17,020 bases of DNA, from NCBI GenBank assembly GCA_002401305.2, contig NVSO02000077.1, forward strand, positions 1-17,020, read 5' to 3'. Positions 7,712 to 15,155 of the stretch are shown one piece after another. Both the position numbers and the translations under genes were made by a program. The first letter of the stretch is position 1. Each line of letters starts with the position of its first letter. Under the pieces are notes generated by a model. That model was not told the origin of the DNA. It saw only the letters and a list, made by a program, of their open reading frames with translations, and searched no databases. This DNA is from Rhodobiaceae bacterium. GTDB lineage: Bacteria > Pseudomonadota > Alphaproteobacteria > Parvibaculales > Parvibaculaceae.

Positions 7712-8380
7712 ATGCACGTGATCGCCTTTGCCTCCCAGAAGGGGGGATCCGGTAAAACGACATTAGCCGGGCACATAGCCGTAGAAGCGGAACGCCGAGG
7801 GGCTGGTCCAGTCGTTCTTATTGACACGGACCCACAGGGTAGCCTTTCACAATGGTGGAACGCGCGGGAAGCAGAAGCTCCGCTGTTCGCTAGAGTGAGT
7901 GAGATGGGCCTGGCCCACGACTTGCAAAACCTCAAGGAGGCTGGCATCAAGCTGGTGGTGATCGATACACCTCCTGCGATTACAGCCACTATTGGGCGGG
8001 TTGTTGAGCAATCAGACTTGGTTGTGATCCCGACACGCCCCAGCCCACATGATTTACGCGCTGCAGGTGCCACTGTGCAAATCTGCGAGCGCCTAGACAA
8101 ACCGCTTGTCTTCATTATCAATGCAGCAAGCCCACGGGCGCGCATCACCGCGGAGGCAGCCATCGCGCTGTCACACCATGGTGCCGTTGCTCCTACCATT
8201 ATTCATCAGCGCATCGATTTCGCTTCCAGCATGATTGACGGTCGAACCGTTATGGAGCTGGGCGGGAAATCGAAGTCGCCAAAAGAAATTACAGAACTCT
8301 GGTCGTTCCTAAAGCATCGGTTAGTGGGTGAGTCTACCTCTCCCTTGCTGAGCACGGGACCGATGATGGGCGCTGCCTGA
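7712..8380 (+). CDS. ParA/MinD-family ATPase (orphan, no ParB)
   Basis: This 222-residue protein belongs to the deviant-Walker-A (SIMIBI) ATPases that form ATP-dependent dimers on DNA or membrane and position cargo. At the N-terminus FASQKGGSGKTT gives the deviant Walker A with signature lysine K10 and P-loop lysine K15. VLIDTDPQGS carries the A' aspartates D38 and D40, and LVVIDTPPA is Walker B (D85). There is no N-terminal HTH as in plasmid ParA proteins, and no ParB gene or recognisable parS cluster follows, so this is not a standard chromosome or plasmid partition cassette. A weak AGGGA precedes the ATG. Only 5 bp separate it from the SPOR-domain gene, so the two are almost surely cotranscribed. 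An inference is that it positions, or is regulated by, that septal membrane protein, like other orphan ParAs (MipZ, PpfA, ParC, PomZ). The exact role is not determinable here. Confidence 0.85.
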   Translation: MHVIAFASQKGGSGKTTLAGHIAVEAERRGAGPVVLIDTDPQGSLSQWWNAREAEAPLFARVSEMGLAHDLQNLKEAGIKLVVIDTPPAITATIGRVVEQSDLVVIPTRPSPHDLRAAGATVQICERLDKPLVFIINAASPRARITAEAAIALSHHGAVAPTIIHQRIDFASSMIDGRTVMELGGKSKSPKEITELWSFLKHRLVGESTSPLLSTGPMMGAA

Positions 8381-8385
8381 AAGAT

Positions 8386-9465
8386 ATGACGAAAAAGCCA
8401 GCTTCACTTACCTCGCAACTCCTTGTTCGCAAGGGGGACGCAACGCCAGTTGCCGTGCCAGATACGAACCAGATCGAACCGACAGCTCCTGCGGAACCCG
8501 CAGAGGCTGTCGGTGGGTCTAGTGCGTCTGGCTCTGCTGCTTCTGTAGAGCCTAAGCCGACTGAAAAGCCTCAGGCCGAGCAACCTGCCGACCCGGTTTT
8601 TGCTGCAACGCCAAATGGCATGCAACCGGCTCAAGAACCTACAGAAGAACAAGACCCTGTGCGTCCTGAACCTGAAATTGTGATGGAGCCTGCGCCGGAG
8701 AAAAAGTCTTCGAACAAAATCGCTTACATTGGTGGCTTCGTGGCCATTGTCGTGGGTGTACTTGTCGCTTTGAACTTCTTTGGCACCGACAAGTCTGGCA
8801 CCAGCGTTGCGCCACTGGCCAAAACCACAGGCTCCAATGCTACGCCAACCTTTAGCGCGGCGAAAAGTGTGGACGGCGAGAGCGCTTCAGTCAAAACACT
8901 GACGCCTTATACGGATGCTGCCCGCGGTAAAGTTGAGGCCCAAATTGAACCAACAGACCCTGCCATTGATGATGCGGTGAAGGCGCTTGTTCTTCGCCCC
9001 TCCAATACGCAGATCACTGAGGTCACAAAGCCTATGACCACGGGCCCTGCAAGCTCTGTTGCACCGGTTACGTTTAATGAGGGTGAGGTTGTCAAAACCA
9101 TTGCCAAAGCAACACCTGCTAAGGCGCCGGTCGCACAAGTGGCGGCTCCAATCGTTACGCCCGTAAAAACCGCAAAAATTGAAACACCCACAGCTGCACC
9201 TGTTGCCCACAAGGGACAATATTTGATCCAGCTGTTCTCGGTACGCTCTGAGAAGGATGCAAAGCGGGGATGGGCTAAAACTCAGTCCAAACACAAAACG
9301 CTTTTGTCCAATGAAGCGCTTAACCTTGAGAAGGCGGACCTTGGAGAACGCGGGATTTATTACCGTGTTCGCTTTGGCGCCTACGACACCAGCTCTGCGG
9401 CCAATTCGGTTTGCTCTGCTTTGAAAAAAGCCAAACAAGATTGCTTGGTCAAAAAGCTACGGTGA
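8386..9465 (+). CDS. Single-pass membrane protein with C-terminal SPOR domain
   Basis: The 359-residue protein has four parts. First is a basic N-terminal segment (residues 1-20, with K3, K4, R15, K16). A long Pro/Glu/Ala-rich cytoplasmic region (about 21-108) follows. One membrane helix, IAYIGGFVAIVVGVLVALNF, spans about 112-131. A low-complexity Ala/Pro/Thr/Lys-rich periplasmic linker then leads to a SPOR domain at about 276-359, with QYLIQLFSVRSEKDAKRGW and YYRVRFGAYDT typical of the fold. SPOR domains bind denuded glycan strands and recruit proteins to the division septum. Two cysteines in the SPOR domain (CSALKKAKQDC) could form a disulfide. The gene starts 5 bp after the ParA gene with only a weak ribosome site (GAAAG), consistent with coupling. 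It ends the unit before a strong terminator. The fold call is firm; the link to the ParA partner is inferred from gene order and from the basic N-terminus, which resembles ATPase-stimulating peptides of ParA partners. Confidence 0.85.
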   Translation: MTKKPASLTSQLLVRKGDATPVAVPDTNQIEPTAPAEPAEAVGGSSASGSAASVEPKPTEKPQAEQPADPVFAATPNGMQPAQEPTEEQDPVRPEPEIVMEPAPEKKSSNKIAYIGGFVAIVVGVLVALNFFGTDKSGTSVAPLAKTTGSNATPTFSAAKSVDGESASVKTLTPYTDAARGKVEAQIEPTDPAIDDAVKALVLRPSNTQITEVTKPMTTGPASSVAPVTFNEGEVVKTIAKATPAKAPVAQVAAPIVTPVKTAKIETPTAAPVAHKGQYLIQLFSVRSEKDAKRGWAKTQSKHKTLLSNEALNLEKADLGERGIYYRVRFGAYDTSSAANSVCSALKKAKQDCLVKKLR

Positions 9466-9497
9466 CCTAACGCTAAGAATTCCAATCTCAAAACTTT

Positions 9498-9540
9498 CAA
9501 TGCCCGGTTTCACCTCGTGAAACCGGGCATTGTTTTGTTT
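9498..9540 (+). terminator. Strong rho-independent terminator after the ParA-SPOR unit
   Basis: A perfect 16-bp stem (9498-9513 with 9517-9532; core GCCCGGTTTCAC/GTGAAACCGGGC) with a 3-base loop is followed by TTTTGTTT. This is the clearest terminator in the window and closes the two-gene unit. Confidence 0.93.
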
Positions 9541-9631
9541 GGGATGTATGTGCGGGACAAGCTAAACCTTGGCTCAAGAGCGCGGCTCGCGTAAAGTCGC
9601 GCCATCGCAATTACATATGACAGGACAAATG

Positions 9632-10273
9632 ATGGTCGATGCAGTGATCTGGGATTTTGGCGGCGTGCTCACGTCCAGCCCTTTTGAGGCTTTTAATCGG
9701 TTTGAAGCAGAGCGAAAGTTGCCACATGACTTCATCCGTCAAGTGAACTCAACCGACCCTGATACCAATGCGTGGGCTTTGTTCGAGCGCAGTGAAATTA
9801 GTGCGGCTGAGTTTGACGAGAAGTTTGCGGTGGAAGCTGATCGGCTTGGCGGAAAAGTACGCGGACAAGAAGTCATCGACCTATTGGCTGGAGACATTCG
9901 TCCCGAAATGGTTGAGGCGCTCAAACGCTGTAAGACCAAATTTAAAGTCGGGTGTATCACCAATAATGTGCCCGCTGGCAAAGGCGCTGGCATGGCGCGC
10001 AGTGAAGAAAAAGCTGCGAAGGTGAGCGAAGTCATGGCTTTGTTTGATCATGTCATTGAATCATCGAAGATTGGCATTCGCAAGCCGGATCCCAAAATCT
10101 ACACAATGGCGTGTGAAGCTTTGGGAGTGGAAACATCTCAGACGGTTTATTTGGATGATTTGGGTATCAACCTGAAACCTGCCCGCGCGCTTGGTATGAC
10201 GACGATCAAGGTTCTCAATGCAGCCCAAGCGCTTGATGAGCTGGAAGCTGTTGTTGGCTTCTCTCTACGCTAA
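9632..10273 (+). CDS. HAD-superfamily hydrolase (epoxide-hydrolase N-domain/ACAD10-like class)
   Basis: This 213-residue protein has the four HAD motifs: DFGGVL with nucleophile D8, CITNN (motif II), the lysine region in IGIRKPDPKIY (motif III), and VYLDDLGINLKPARALGM (motif IV acidic pair). The helical cap between motifs I and II places it in subfamily IA. The second aspartate usual in phosphatases (DxD) is glycine here (DFG), as in some ACAD10/YihX-like and dehalogenase-type members, so the chemistry is uncertain. The frame is open back to a TTG at 9569 and has ATGs at 9617 and 9629. I chose 9632 because AGGA lies 6 bases before it and because the protein then begins MVDAVIWDFGG, which is normal for the family. 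It stands alone between two terminators. The substrate cannot be predicted. Confidence 0.85.
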   Translation: MVDAVIWDFGGVLTSSPFEAFNRFEAERKLPHDFIRQVNSTDPDTNAWALFERSEISAAEFDEKFAVEADRLGGKVRGQEVIDLLAGDIRPEMVEALKRCKTKFKVGCITNNVPAGKGAGMARSEEKAAKVSEVMALFDHVIESSKIGIRKPDPKIYTMACEALGVETSQTVYLDDLGINLKPARALGMTTIKVLNAAQALDELEAVVGFSLR

Positions 10274-10285
10274 TTTCAATACTAG

Positions 10286-10325
10286 AACCCCCGCGCTGAT
10301 AACGAACTGACGCGGGGGTTTTTCT
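10286..10325 (+). terminator. Rho-independent terminator after the HAD gene
   Basis: AACCCCCGCG (10286-10295) pairs with CGCGGGGGTT (10311-10320) across a 15-base loop, followed by TTTCTT. The tail fits the plus strand. Because the catalase gene converges on it, the same hairpin may also act on the minus strand, although the tail there is poorer. Confidence 0.85.
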
Positions 10326-10328
10326 TGT

Positions 10329-11789
10329 CTAGATTTTGAGACCTAAGCGCTTGGCAATGCCTTGTCCATAGTTTGGATCGGCTTTGCTGAAATGCCCCAG
10401 TTGGCGGCGCTGGATATCTTCGGGCACGCTGCTCATGGCGCCTGCGATCGTCTCCATGAGCCGGGTCTGTTCGTCGCTCGGCATCAAGCGAAAGAGCTGG
10501 CCTGCTTGGGTATAGTCATCATTACCTTCGCGGTGATCATAGTGAGCGGCGTCACCGTAAAGTGGGAGCGGTGGCTCAGCATAACTTTGATCTTCGGTCG
10601 GCCCCCCAAACCCATTAGGTTCATAGTTCACCGAACCGCCGCCATTCCCGTCTACACGTAATGCGCCATCACGTTGATAGGAGTTTACGGGGCATCGCGG
10701 TTGGTTGGCCGGGATCTGCATGTGGTTTGCGCCTAACCGGTAACGCTGCGCATCGGCATAAGCGAAGAGGCGGGCTTGCAAAACTTTGTCCGGAGAGAAT
10801 CCAATGCCGGGCACTGTGCTGGCCGGAGAAAACGCCGCCTGTTCAATGTCAGCAAAGTAGTTCTCAGGGTTACGGTTCAGCTCAAGCTCACCGATTTCGA
10901 TGAGAGGGAAATCCTTGTGCGGCCATACTTTTGTCAGATCGAAGGGATTGAACGGAGCCGCTTCAGCTTGCACTTCATTCATCACTTGGACTTTAACGGC
11001 CCACTTGGGGAAATCCCCTTCGGCAATTGCATTGTAAAGATCAGCTTGATGGGTCTCGCGGTCTTCGCCGATTTGGCGCGCACTCTCCTCGCCTGAGATG
11101 CATTTGATCCCCTGCGCCGTTTTGAAGTGAAACTTTACCCATACCCGCTCATTCTGATCATTGATGAAGGAATAAGTGTGGGAACCGTAGCCATTCATGT
11201 TGCGATACGATGCAGGCAACCCTCGATCAGAAAAGAGGATTGTCATTTGGTGCAAGGCTTCGGGCGACTGAGACCAGTAGTCCCACATCGCAGTCGGATT
11301 GCGGAGGTTGGTTTTTGGATCCCGCTTTTGGGTGTGGATGAAGTCTGGAAATTTGAGAGGGTCCCGCAGGAAAAACACTGGCGTGTTGTTGCCCACCAGG
11401 TCCCAATTGCCTTCTTGTGTATAGAACTTAAGCGCAAAACCACGCACGTCTCGCTCAGCATCGGCCGCACCGCGTTCACCAGCTACTGTGGAAAACCTCA
11501 AGAGCACATCTGTCTTCACGCCTACTTTGGACAGGAAGTTGGCGCGGGTGATGTTGGAGATATCTTTGGTCACCGTGAAAGTGCCGAAAGCACCAGAACC
11601 CTTAGCATGCACCACACGCTCGGGGAGGCGCTCCCGATTAAAGTGCGCAAGCTTTTCAAGTAGATGTACATTTTCCATGAGCAACGGGCCTCGAGGCCCT
11701 GCAGACAGAGAATTTTGATTATGCGCTACAGGACAGCCAGAGGCCGTGGTTAGGGTCGGGTTTTGTGATGACTTGGTCGGATCAGACAT
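10329..11789 (-). CDS. katA: Monofunctional heme catalase (small subunit)
   Basis: The enzyme dismutates hydrogen peroxide to water and oxygen using heme b. The 486-residue length and sequence fit small-subunit clade-3 catalases. Active-site residues are in place: H61 in [13 protein letters not shown]134 in [10 protein letters not shown], and the heme-ligand tyrosine Y344 in [14 protein letters not shown]. The spacings H to N (73) and H to Y (283) equal those of bovine catalase (H74, N147, Y357). No signal peptide is seen, so it is probably cytoplasmic. The start ATG follows AAGGGAG at good spacing. The gene has its own sigma70-type promoter flanked by two related palindromes (see those entries), so it is likely regulated by iron/heme status or peroxide. 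The symbol katA is by family; strain naming may differ. Confidence 0.96.
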   Translation of the reverse strand: MSDPTKSSQNPTLTTASGCPVAHNQNSLSAGPRGPLLMENVHLLEKLAHFNRERLPERVVHAKGSGAFGTFTVTKDISNITRANFLSKVGVKTDVLLRFSTVAGERGAADAERDVRGFALKFYTQEGNWDLVGNNTPVFFLRDPLKFPDFIHTQKRDPKTNLRNPTAMWDYWSQSPEALHQMTILFSDRGLPASYRNMNGYGSHTYSFINDQNERVWVKFHFKTAQGIKCISGEESARQIGEDRETHQADLYNAIAEGDFPKWAVKVQVMNEVQAEAAPFNPFDLTKVWPHKDFPLIEIGELELNRNPENYFADIEQAAFSPASTVPGIGFSPDKVLQARLFAYADAQRYRLGANHMQIPANQPRCPVNSYQRDGALRVDGNGGGSVNYEPNGFGGPTEDQSYAEPPLPLYGDAAHYDHREGNDDYTQAGQLFRLMPSDEQTRLMETIAGAMSSVPEDIQRRQLGHFSKADPNYGQGIAKRLGLKI

Positions 11790-11807
11790 GATGAGCTCCC
11801 TTCATAC

Positions 11808-11824
11808 ATTAGAATAAATCTAAT
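11808..11824. promoter_or_regulatory. Operator-like palindrome 1 overlapping the catalase -10 region
   Basis: ATTAGAATAAATCTAAT is a 17-bp near-perfect palindrome (arms ATTAGA/TCTAAT). It overlaps the -10 hexamer and covers the expected start-site region, a typical repressor position. It shares 12 of 17 bases with palindrome 2, in the same register. It resembles, imperfectly (11 of 14 defined positions), the alphaproteobacterial Irr/ICE box as I recall it (TTTAGAA-N3-TTCTAAA). Confidence 0.6.
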
Positions 11825-11850
11825 CTAGAGGCGGAGGATTGGCAAGTCAA
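11822..11850 (-). promoter_or_regulatory. Catalase promoter (sigma70-type)
   Basis: On the minus strand TTGACT (11850-11845) and TAGATT (11827-11822) are separated by exactly 17 bp. They lie 33 bp upstream of the catalase ATG at their nearest point and give a short leader that includes the AAGGGAG ribosome site. Confidence 0.65.
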
Positions 11851-11854
11851 GTAG

Positions 11855-11871
11855 TTTTGAATCATTCTAAA
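11855..11871. promoter_or_regulatory. Operator-like palindrome 2 upstream of the catalase -35
   Basis: TTTTGAATCATTCTAAA lies just upstream of the -35 hexamer. It matches 13 of 14 defined positions of the Irr/ICE consensus as I remember it (TTTAGAA-N3-TTCTAAA). With palindrome 1, whose centre is 47 bp away, it brackets the promoter. A member of the Fur superfamily (Irr, or a PerR-like peroxide sensor) is the first guess. OxyR is an alternative. Confidence 0.6.
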
Positions 11872-11886
11872 ATACGAAAGAGGCAC

Positions 11887-11909
11887 AAAAAAAGGCCCGC
11901 AGGCCTTTT
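11887..11909 (-). terminator. Rho-independent terminator after the TerB gene
   Basis: On the minus strand AAAAGGCC and GGCCTTTT pair across a 4-base loop (plus-strand arms 11890-11897 and 11902-11909) and are followed by further T residues. The hairpin ends 15 bp before palindrome 2 of the catalase control region, so it insulates katA from TerB transcription. Confidence 0.85.
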
Positions 11910-11929
11910 CCCGTATATCAGCTTCAGGA

Positions 11930-12358
11930 TTAGCCTTTTGCAGCTTTCTGCGCGCTTTCAAGGTCGCTTTGAGAAACACCGAGCTCCTTCGCGACGTGAT
12001 CGATCAAGTGCTTTTCAAACTTATGAAGGGAGCCATCCGCATAGGCAACCTTCCAAAGCATTTCCATCAACGCCAGTTTCTCACTTGCGTCGAAGGCCTC
12101 ATTGATTGTTTTGATGAAGATCCAGTCAGAATAATTGGCTCGCTGGGTTTTCTCAGCCAAAGCGACAAGCTCCGTCGCAGCCGCTTGGTCCAACTTAAAG
12201 TGCTCGCCAATCAAGCGAACAATAATGGCCCGCTCCTCAGGATCGAAGCTGCGGTCTAGCCGTGCGGCTTCCACCATCAATGCAGCAGCGGCCACTTCTT
12301 TGCGTGCGCCTGTCCCAGATGCCGGCTCTTTAAGGGCCTTCAAAATACTCTCAAGCAT
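11930..12358 (-). CDS. TerB-family (tellurite-resistance-like) protein
   Basis: This 142-residue all-helical protein belongs to the TerB fold family found widely in alphaproteobacteria. Two acidic segments typical of the family are visible: LDRSFDPEERAII (about 54-66) and VAYADGSLHKFEKHLI (about 107-122). The second is a near repeat of the first, and both are likely metal-binding. The frame extends upstream to 12421, but the ATG at 12358 is preceded by an excellent AGGAGGAGGA and gives the standard family N-terminus MLESILKALKEP. No other ter genes (TerC, TerD, TerZ) are nearby, so a tellurite phenotype should not be assumed. Solitary TerB proteins have no settled function. It is expressed alone, between terminators on both sides. 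Confidence 0.85.
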   Translation of the reverse strand: MLESILKALKEPASGTGARKEVAAAALMVEAARLDRSFDPEERAIIVRLIGEHFKLDQAAATELVALAEKTQRANYSDWIFIKTINEAFDASEKLALMEMLWKVAYADGSLHKFEKHLIDHVAKELGVSQSDLESAQKAAKG

Positions 12359-12364
12359 GTGAGT

Positions 12365-12374
12365 TCCTCCTCCT
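12365..12374 (-). promoter_or_regulatory. Strong ribosome binding site for the TerB gene
   Basis: AGGAGGAGGA on the minus strand lies 6 to 8 bases before the ATG at 12358. It fixes that start over the upstream in-frame ATG at 12421. Confidence 0.85.
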
Positions 12375-12419
12375 AATTGCTTTGGCTCAGTATGGCCTTT
12401 CTTAGGCCGATGTAAAACC

Positions 12420-12455
12420 AAAACGCCGCCCAGACATTCGTCTGAGCGGCGTTTT
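12420..12455. terminator. Bidirectional-looking terminator after the RND exporter gene
   Basis: AAAACGCCGC (12420-12429) and GCGGCGTTTT (12446-12455) pair. The inner arms CAGAC/GTCTG extend the stem after one mismatch, around a 4-base loop. On the minus strand it follows the exporter stop by 53 bp and has a T-rich tail. The A/T flanks are symmetric, so it could also work in the other direction. Confidence 0.88.
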
Positions 12456-12508
12456 AGTGAGAACGTTGGATTTTCATCCGATGTTCGTTCAACCCTTAGG
12501 GCAACAGC

Positions 12509-14866
12509 TTAGTGAGCCATTGCTCCAGGTGCCTTAACTGGCTTGCGGCGTGGGAAAATCATTTCCAACACAACAGCAATTGCTGGCAAGGTCGTGATCG
12601 CCATAATCATGTTTGTCATAAACATGAAGGTGAGCAACAAGCCCATGTCAGCTTGGAACTTAAGCGGTGAGAAGGTCCAAGTGGACACGCCCACTGCCAT
12701 CGTCAAAGCGGTAAACACAACAGCCATACCCGTTTCAAACAAAGTCTGTTTGTAAGAGTCTGAGATGTTGAGGCCTTCTGACAAGTGGAACTGAATGCGG
12801 TTGTAAATGTAGAACGCGTAGTCCACGCCCAAACCAACAGCCAACACCATCACCGGCAAGGTTGCCACGGTTAGACCGATCTCCATTTCCTTCATGAACC
12901 AATAGCCGAAGAAGGTGGCAAAGGTCAGCGGAACTGTACAAGCAATCGTTGCGCGCCAATCACGGTAGGTCAAAATAACCAACCCGATAATGGCCACATA
13001 AACCCACAGCATCATTGGCAATTCAGATTCTTCGATCTCTTGGTTCACAGCCGCTTGCACGCCCATGTTCCCCGAGGCCAATCGAATCGTCACGCCTTCC
13101 ATTGGGTTCTCCTCGCGATAGGTTTCCACAGCCTCGATCGCGGCTGTAATCGTTGTCGCTTTCGAGTCTTCCAAGAACATCATCATTGGCAGTACTGAAC
13201 AATTTTGGTTCAGCAAACCAGTTGACGGTGCAACCGGACCCACGGCTTGTACCAACGCGAATGAGTTACGTGGTAAAGCACGCCATTTCAAGTTGCCTTC
13301 GTTCCAACCGGAAGAGGACGCCTTGGCGGCATATGGAAGTGAAATCACCAAAGATACGCCATCCACATTTTCCATCGCCAGTGAGAACCGGTTTAGGTAG
13401 CGCATGTATGGATATTTGATACAGGCTTCAGTTGGCGTTTCAATCACAACGGTCAACAAGTTCAGACCCAAAGCAAATTTACCTGCAATCACCGTGGAAT
13501 CTTCATTGTAGCGTGCTTCAGGGCGCAGCTCAGCTGAACCTGGGTGAAGCGCACCCACGTGACGGTCTTGGCTTTGGAAGACGGCAACGCCGAACAAACC
13601 AAACGAAACAACGAACGTCACAACGGCTGTCCGCGGGTTGGCAACTTTGCCAAGGAACCGCATGATTTTCATCCGGAAGTCACGTGCTTTAGCAACACGC
13701 CCGGCAAACCCTTCATCAAATTTGAAGTAACCAGCCAACAAAGGCAGCATCAACAAGTTGGTGATGATTTTAAGTGCCACGCCGATAGATGCTGCAATCG
13801 CCAATTCTTGAATCATTTGAATTGGGATCAGGATCAGTGTGCCGAAGCCCACCAAGTCAGTCAGCAAAGCCATAGAGCCTGGGATCAGCAATGCGGAGAA
13901 AGAAGTCCGCGCTGCTTCGTCAGGGGTTGCCCCGCCAGCGATTTCAGCGGTGATCAAATTGATCTGCTGCACCCCATGCGAGACCCCGATGGCAAACACC
14001 AAGAAAGGCACCAAGATGGCCAATGGATCCAAACCGTAGCCCAACCAGGACAACAGGCCGAACTGCCAAACCACGGAGGTTATGGAACAGAAGAGAGGTA
14101 AGAATGTTAGCGCCGCTGAACGTGCATAGAGATACACAGCCAAAACGGTGAGAACAAAAGCGAGGGCAAAGAATTTAATAACATCCGCAGCGCCATCGGC
14201 AATATCACCAATCAGTTTTGCAAAACCAATGATGCGAATGCGATAGCTGCCATCCTCGGTTTCATATTTGCCGCGCAGTTTGTTTTCCAACTGTGCTGCT
14301 AGATCGAAGTAATCCAGTTTCTCCTGAGTCTTTGGATTGTACTCCAAAAGCTCAGCTGTGATCATCGCCGCAGTGAAATCAGATGCGACAAGGCGGCCAA
14401 CAAAGCCACCGCGCACAACATTGTTTTCAATCAGAGCTAGATCTTCTTCATCCATGCTGTCGGCGGTAACCGTACCTGGGATCACGTCATCGGCACTGAT
14501 GCCTTCTTCTGTGATTTCCAAATACCGTGTGTTTGGCGTCCACAGTGATGTCACTGTGTGGCGCGCTACGCCTGGCAGAAAGAAAATATCATCTGTCAGA
14601 TCTTTATATGTTGAGAAAAAGTCTTGATTCCAGATGCTTCCCTCTTTGGCTTCCATCACCACAATGATGCGGTTGGAGCCGAAGAGTTTCTCGCGATACT
14701 CTTGGAATGTTTGAATATACTCGTGCCCTGCCGGAAGCTGCTTGTCAAAGCCAGCGTCCAATTTCAAGCCGAATGCAAAATAACCCGCAAAAAGTGTAAA
14801 TGCAAAAAGCCCAGCCAAAATAAGCGGACGAAGCTTGAAGACTAGGGTTTCCAATAACTTAACCAT
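12509..14866 (-). CDS. RND-superfamily (MMPL/SSD-type) exporter
   Basis: This 785-residue inner-membrane protein has the duplicated RND plan. There is one helix at about 13-33 and a periplasmic domain at about 35-225, then a bundle of helices at about 228-395. A helix at about 412-430 is followed by a second periplasmic domain (about 435-630) and a last helical bundle (about 635-770). The second half keeps the proton-relay-like GVDYAFYIYNR motif (D682). The equivalent place in the first half reads IGVSHGVQQ and lacks the aspartate. Such proteins (PF03176 family) export lipids, hopanoids, siderophores or other hydrophobic compounds. This size class often neighbours DUF1302/DUF1329 genes in other bacteria, but none is seen here. 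No adaptor or outer-membrane partner is nearby. The start ATG has only a weak ribosome site (ATAGG). Substrate unknown. Confidence 0.88.
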   Translation of the reverse strand: MVKLLETLVFKLRPLILAGLFAFTLFAGYFAFGLKLDAGFDKQLPAGHEYIQTFQEYREKLFGSNRIIVVMEAKEGSIWNQDFFSTYKDLTDDIFFLPGVARHTVTSLWTPNTRYLEITEEGISADDVIPGTVTADSMDEEDLALIENNVVRGGFVGRLVASDFTAAMITAELLEYNPKTQEKLDYFDLAAQLENKLRGKYETEDGSYRIRIIGFAKLIGDIADGAADVIKFFALAFVLTVLAVYLYARSAALTFLPLFCSITSVVWQFGLLSWLGYGLDPLAILVPFLVFAIGVSHGVQQINLITAEIAGGATPDEAARTSFSALLIPGSMALLTDLVGFGTLILIPIQMIQELAIAASIGVALKIITNLLMLPLLAGYFKFDEGFAGRVAKARDFRMKIMRFLGKVANPRTAVVTFVVSFGLFGVAVFQSQDRHVGALHPGSAELRPEARYNEDSTVIAGKFALGLNLLTVVIETPTEACIKYPYMRYLNRFSLAMENVDGVSLVISLPYAAKASSSGWNEGNLKWRALPRNSFALVQAVGPVAPSTGLLNQNCSVLPMMMFLEDSKATTITAAIEAVETYREENPMEGVTIRLASGNMGVQAAVNQEIEESELPMMLWVYVAIIGLVILTYRDWRATIACTVPLTFATFFGYWFMKEMEIGLTVATLPVMVLAVGLGVDYAFYIYNRIQFHLSEGLNISDSYKQTLFETGMAVVFTALTMAVGVSTWTFSPLKFQADMGLLLTFMFMTNMIMAITTLPAIAVVLEMIFPRRKPVKAPGAMAH

Positions 14867-14885
14867 GGACCTATCCCGTTTCCTA

Positions 14886-14906
14886 GTTGTCTATTCAGCA
14901 GACAAC
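14886..14906. repeat. Inverted repeat in the exporter leader
   Basis: GTTGTCT (14886-14892) and AGACAAC (14900-14906) are perfect complements around a 7-base centre, 19 bp upstream of the exporter ATG. The position suits either an operator or a leader hairpin near the ribosome site. Confidence 0.45.
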
Positions 14907-15131
14907 CCAGTGACCTAACGCTATGCATGGTTCCACCAACATCTAGAGACATACATCTCTCGATAGCTGGCAGTTGCCATGCCTCACAAGACAAAAAGGG
15001 TGTGCTATTGGCGTGTGCAAATTAGCGTGTCGTTCAACAAACCATCCCACTGGTCAAAGCTGAACGCCCCCTCCCTATTCATCCCATCTTCTGGTGGCCA
15101 ACACGTTGTGTGTCGGTTGTTATTTTATTCT

Positions 15132-15155
15132 TTAACCCAGCTTGGTTAATTTTTT
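15132..15155 (+). terminator. Orphan terminator-like hairpin in the gene-poor region
   Basis: TTAACC (15132-15137) and GGTTAA (15144-15149) pair across a 6-base loop and are followed directly by TTTTTT. The stem is short and AT-rich, so it is weak. No plus-strand gene lies upstream of it, so if real it would end a small RNA or an unannotated transcript. Confidence 0.35.

Noticed and set aside
7531..8199. 222-residue minus-strand reading frame over the ParA gene
   Set aside because: It is antisense to a clear ParA-family ATPase with all motifs. Its translation has low-complexity Ser/Arg/Ala composition and no recognisable domain.
7712..8380. Plasmid or phage partition module (parABS)
   Set aside because: The ParA-like gene lacks a ParB partner and centromere-like repeats, and it is surrounded by chromosomal housekeeping genes.
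8887..9438. 183-residue minus-strand reading frame over the SPOR gene
   Set aside because: Cys/Arg-rich shadow of a low-complexity Ala/Pro region, with no ribosome site or domain.
11127..11663. 178-residue plus-strand reading frame over the catalase gene
   Set aside because: Antisense to a catalase with intact catalytic residues; no independent support.
11930..12358. Tellurite-resistance operon
   Set aside because: Only a solitary TerB-type gene is present, with terminators on both sides. There are no TerC/TerD/TerZ partners, so the resistance label is not justified.
13544..14101. 185-residue plus-strand reading frame within the RND exporter gene
   Set aside because: Gln/His-rich translation antisense to membrane helices, typical of a shadow frame.
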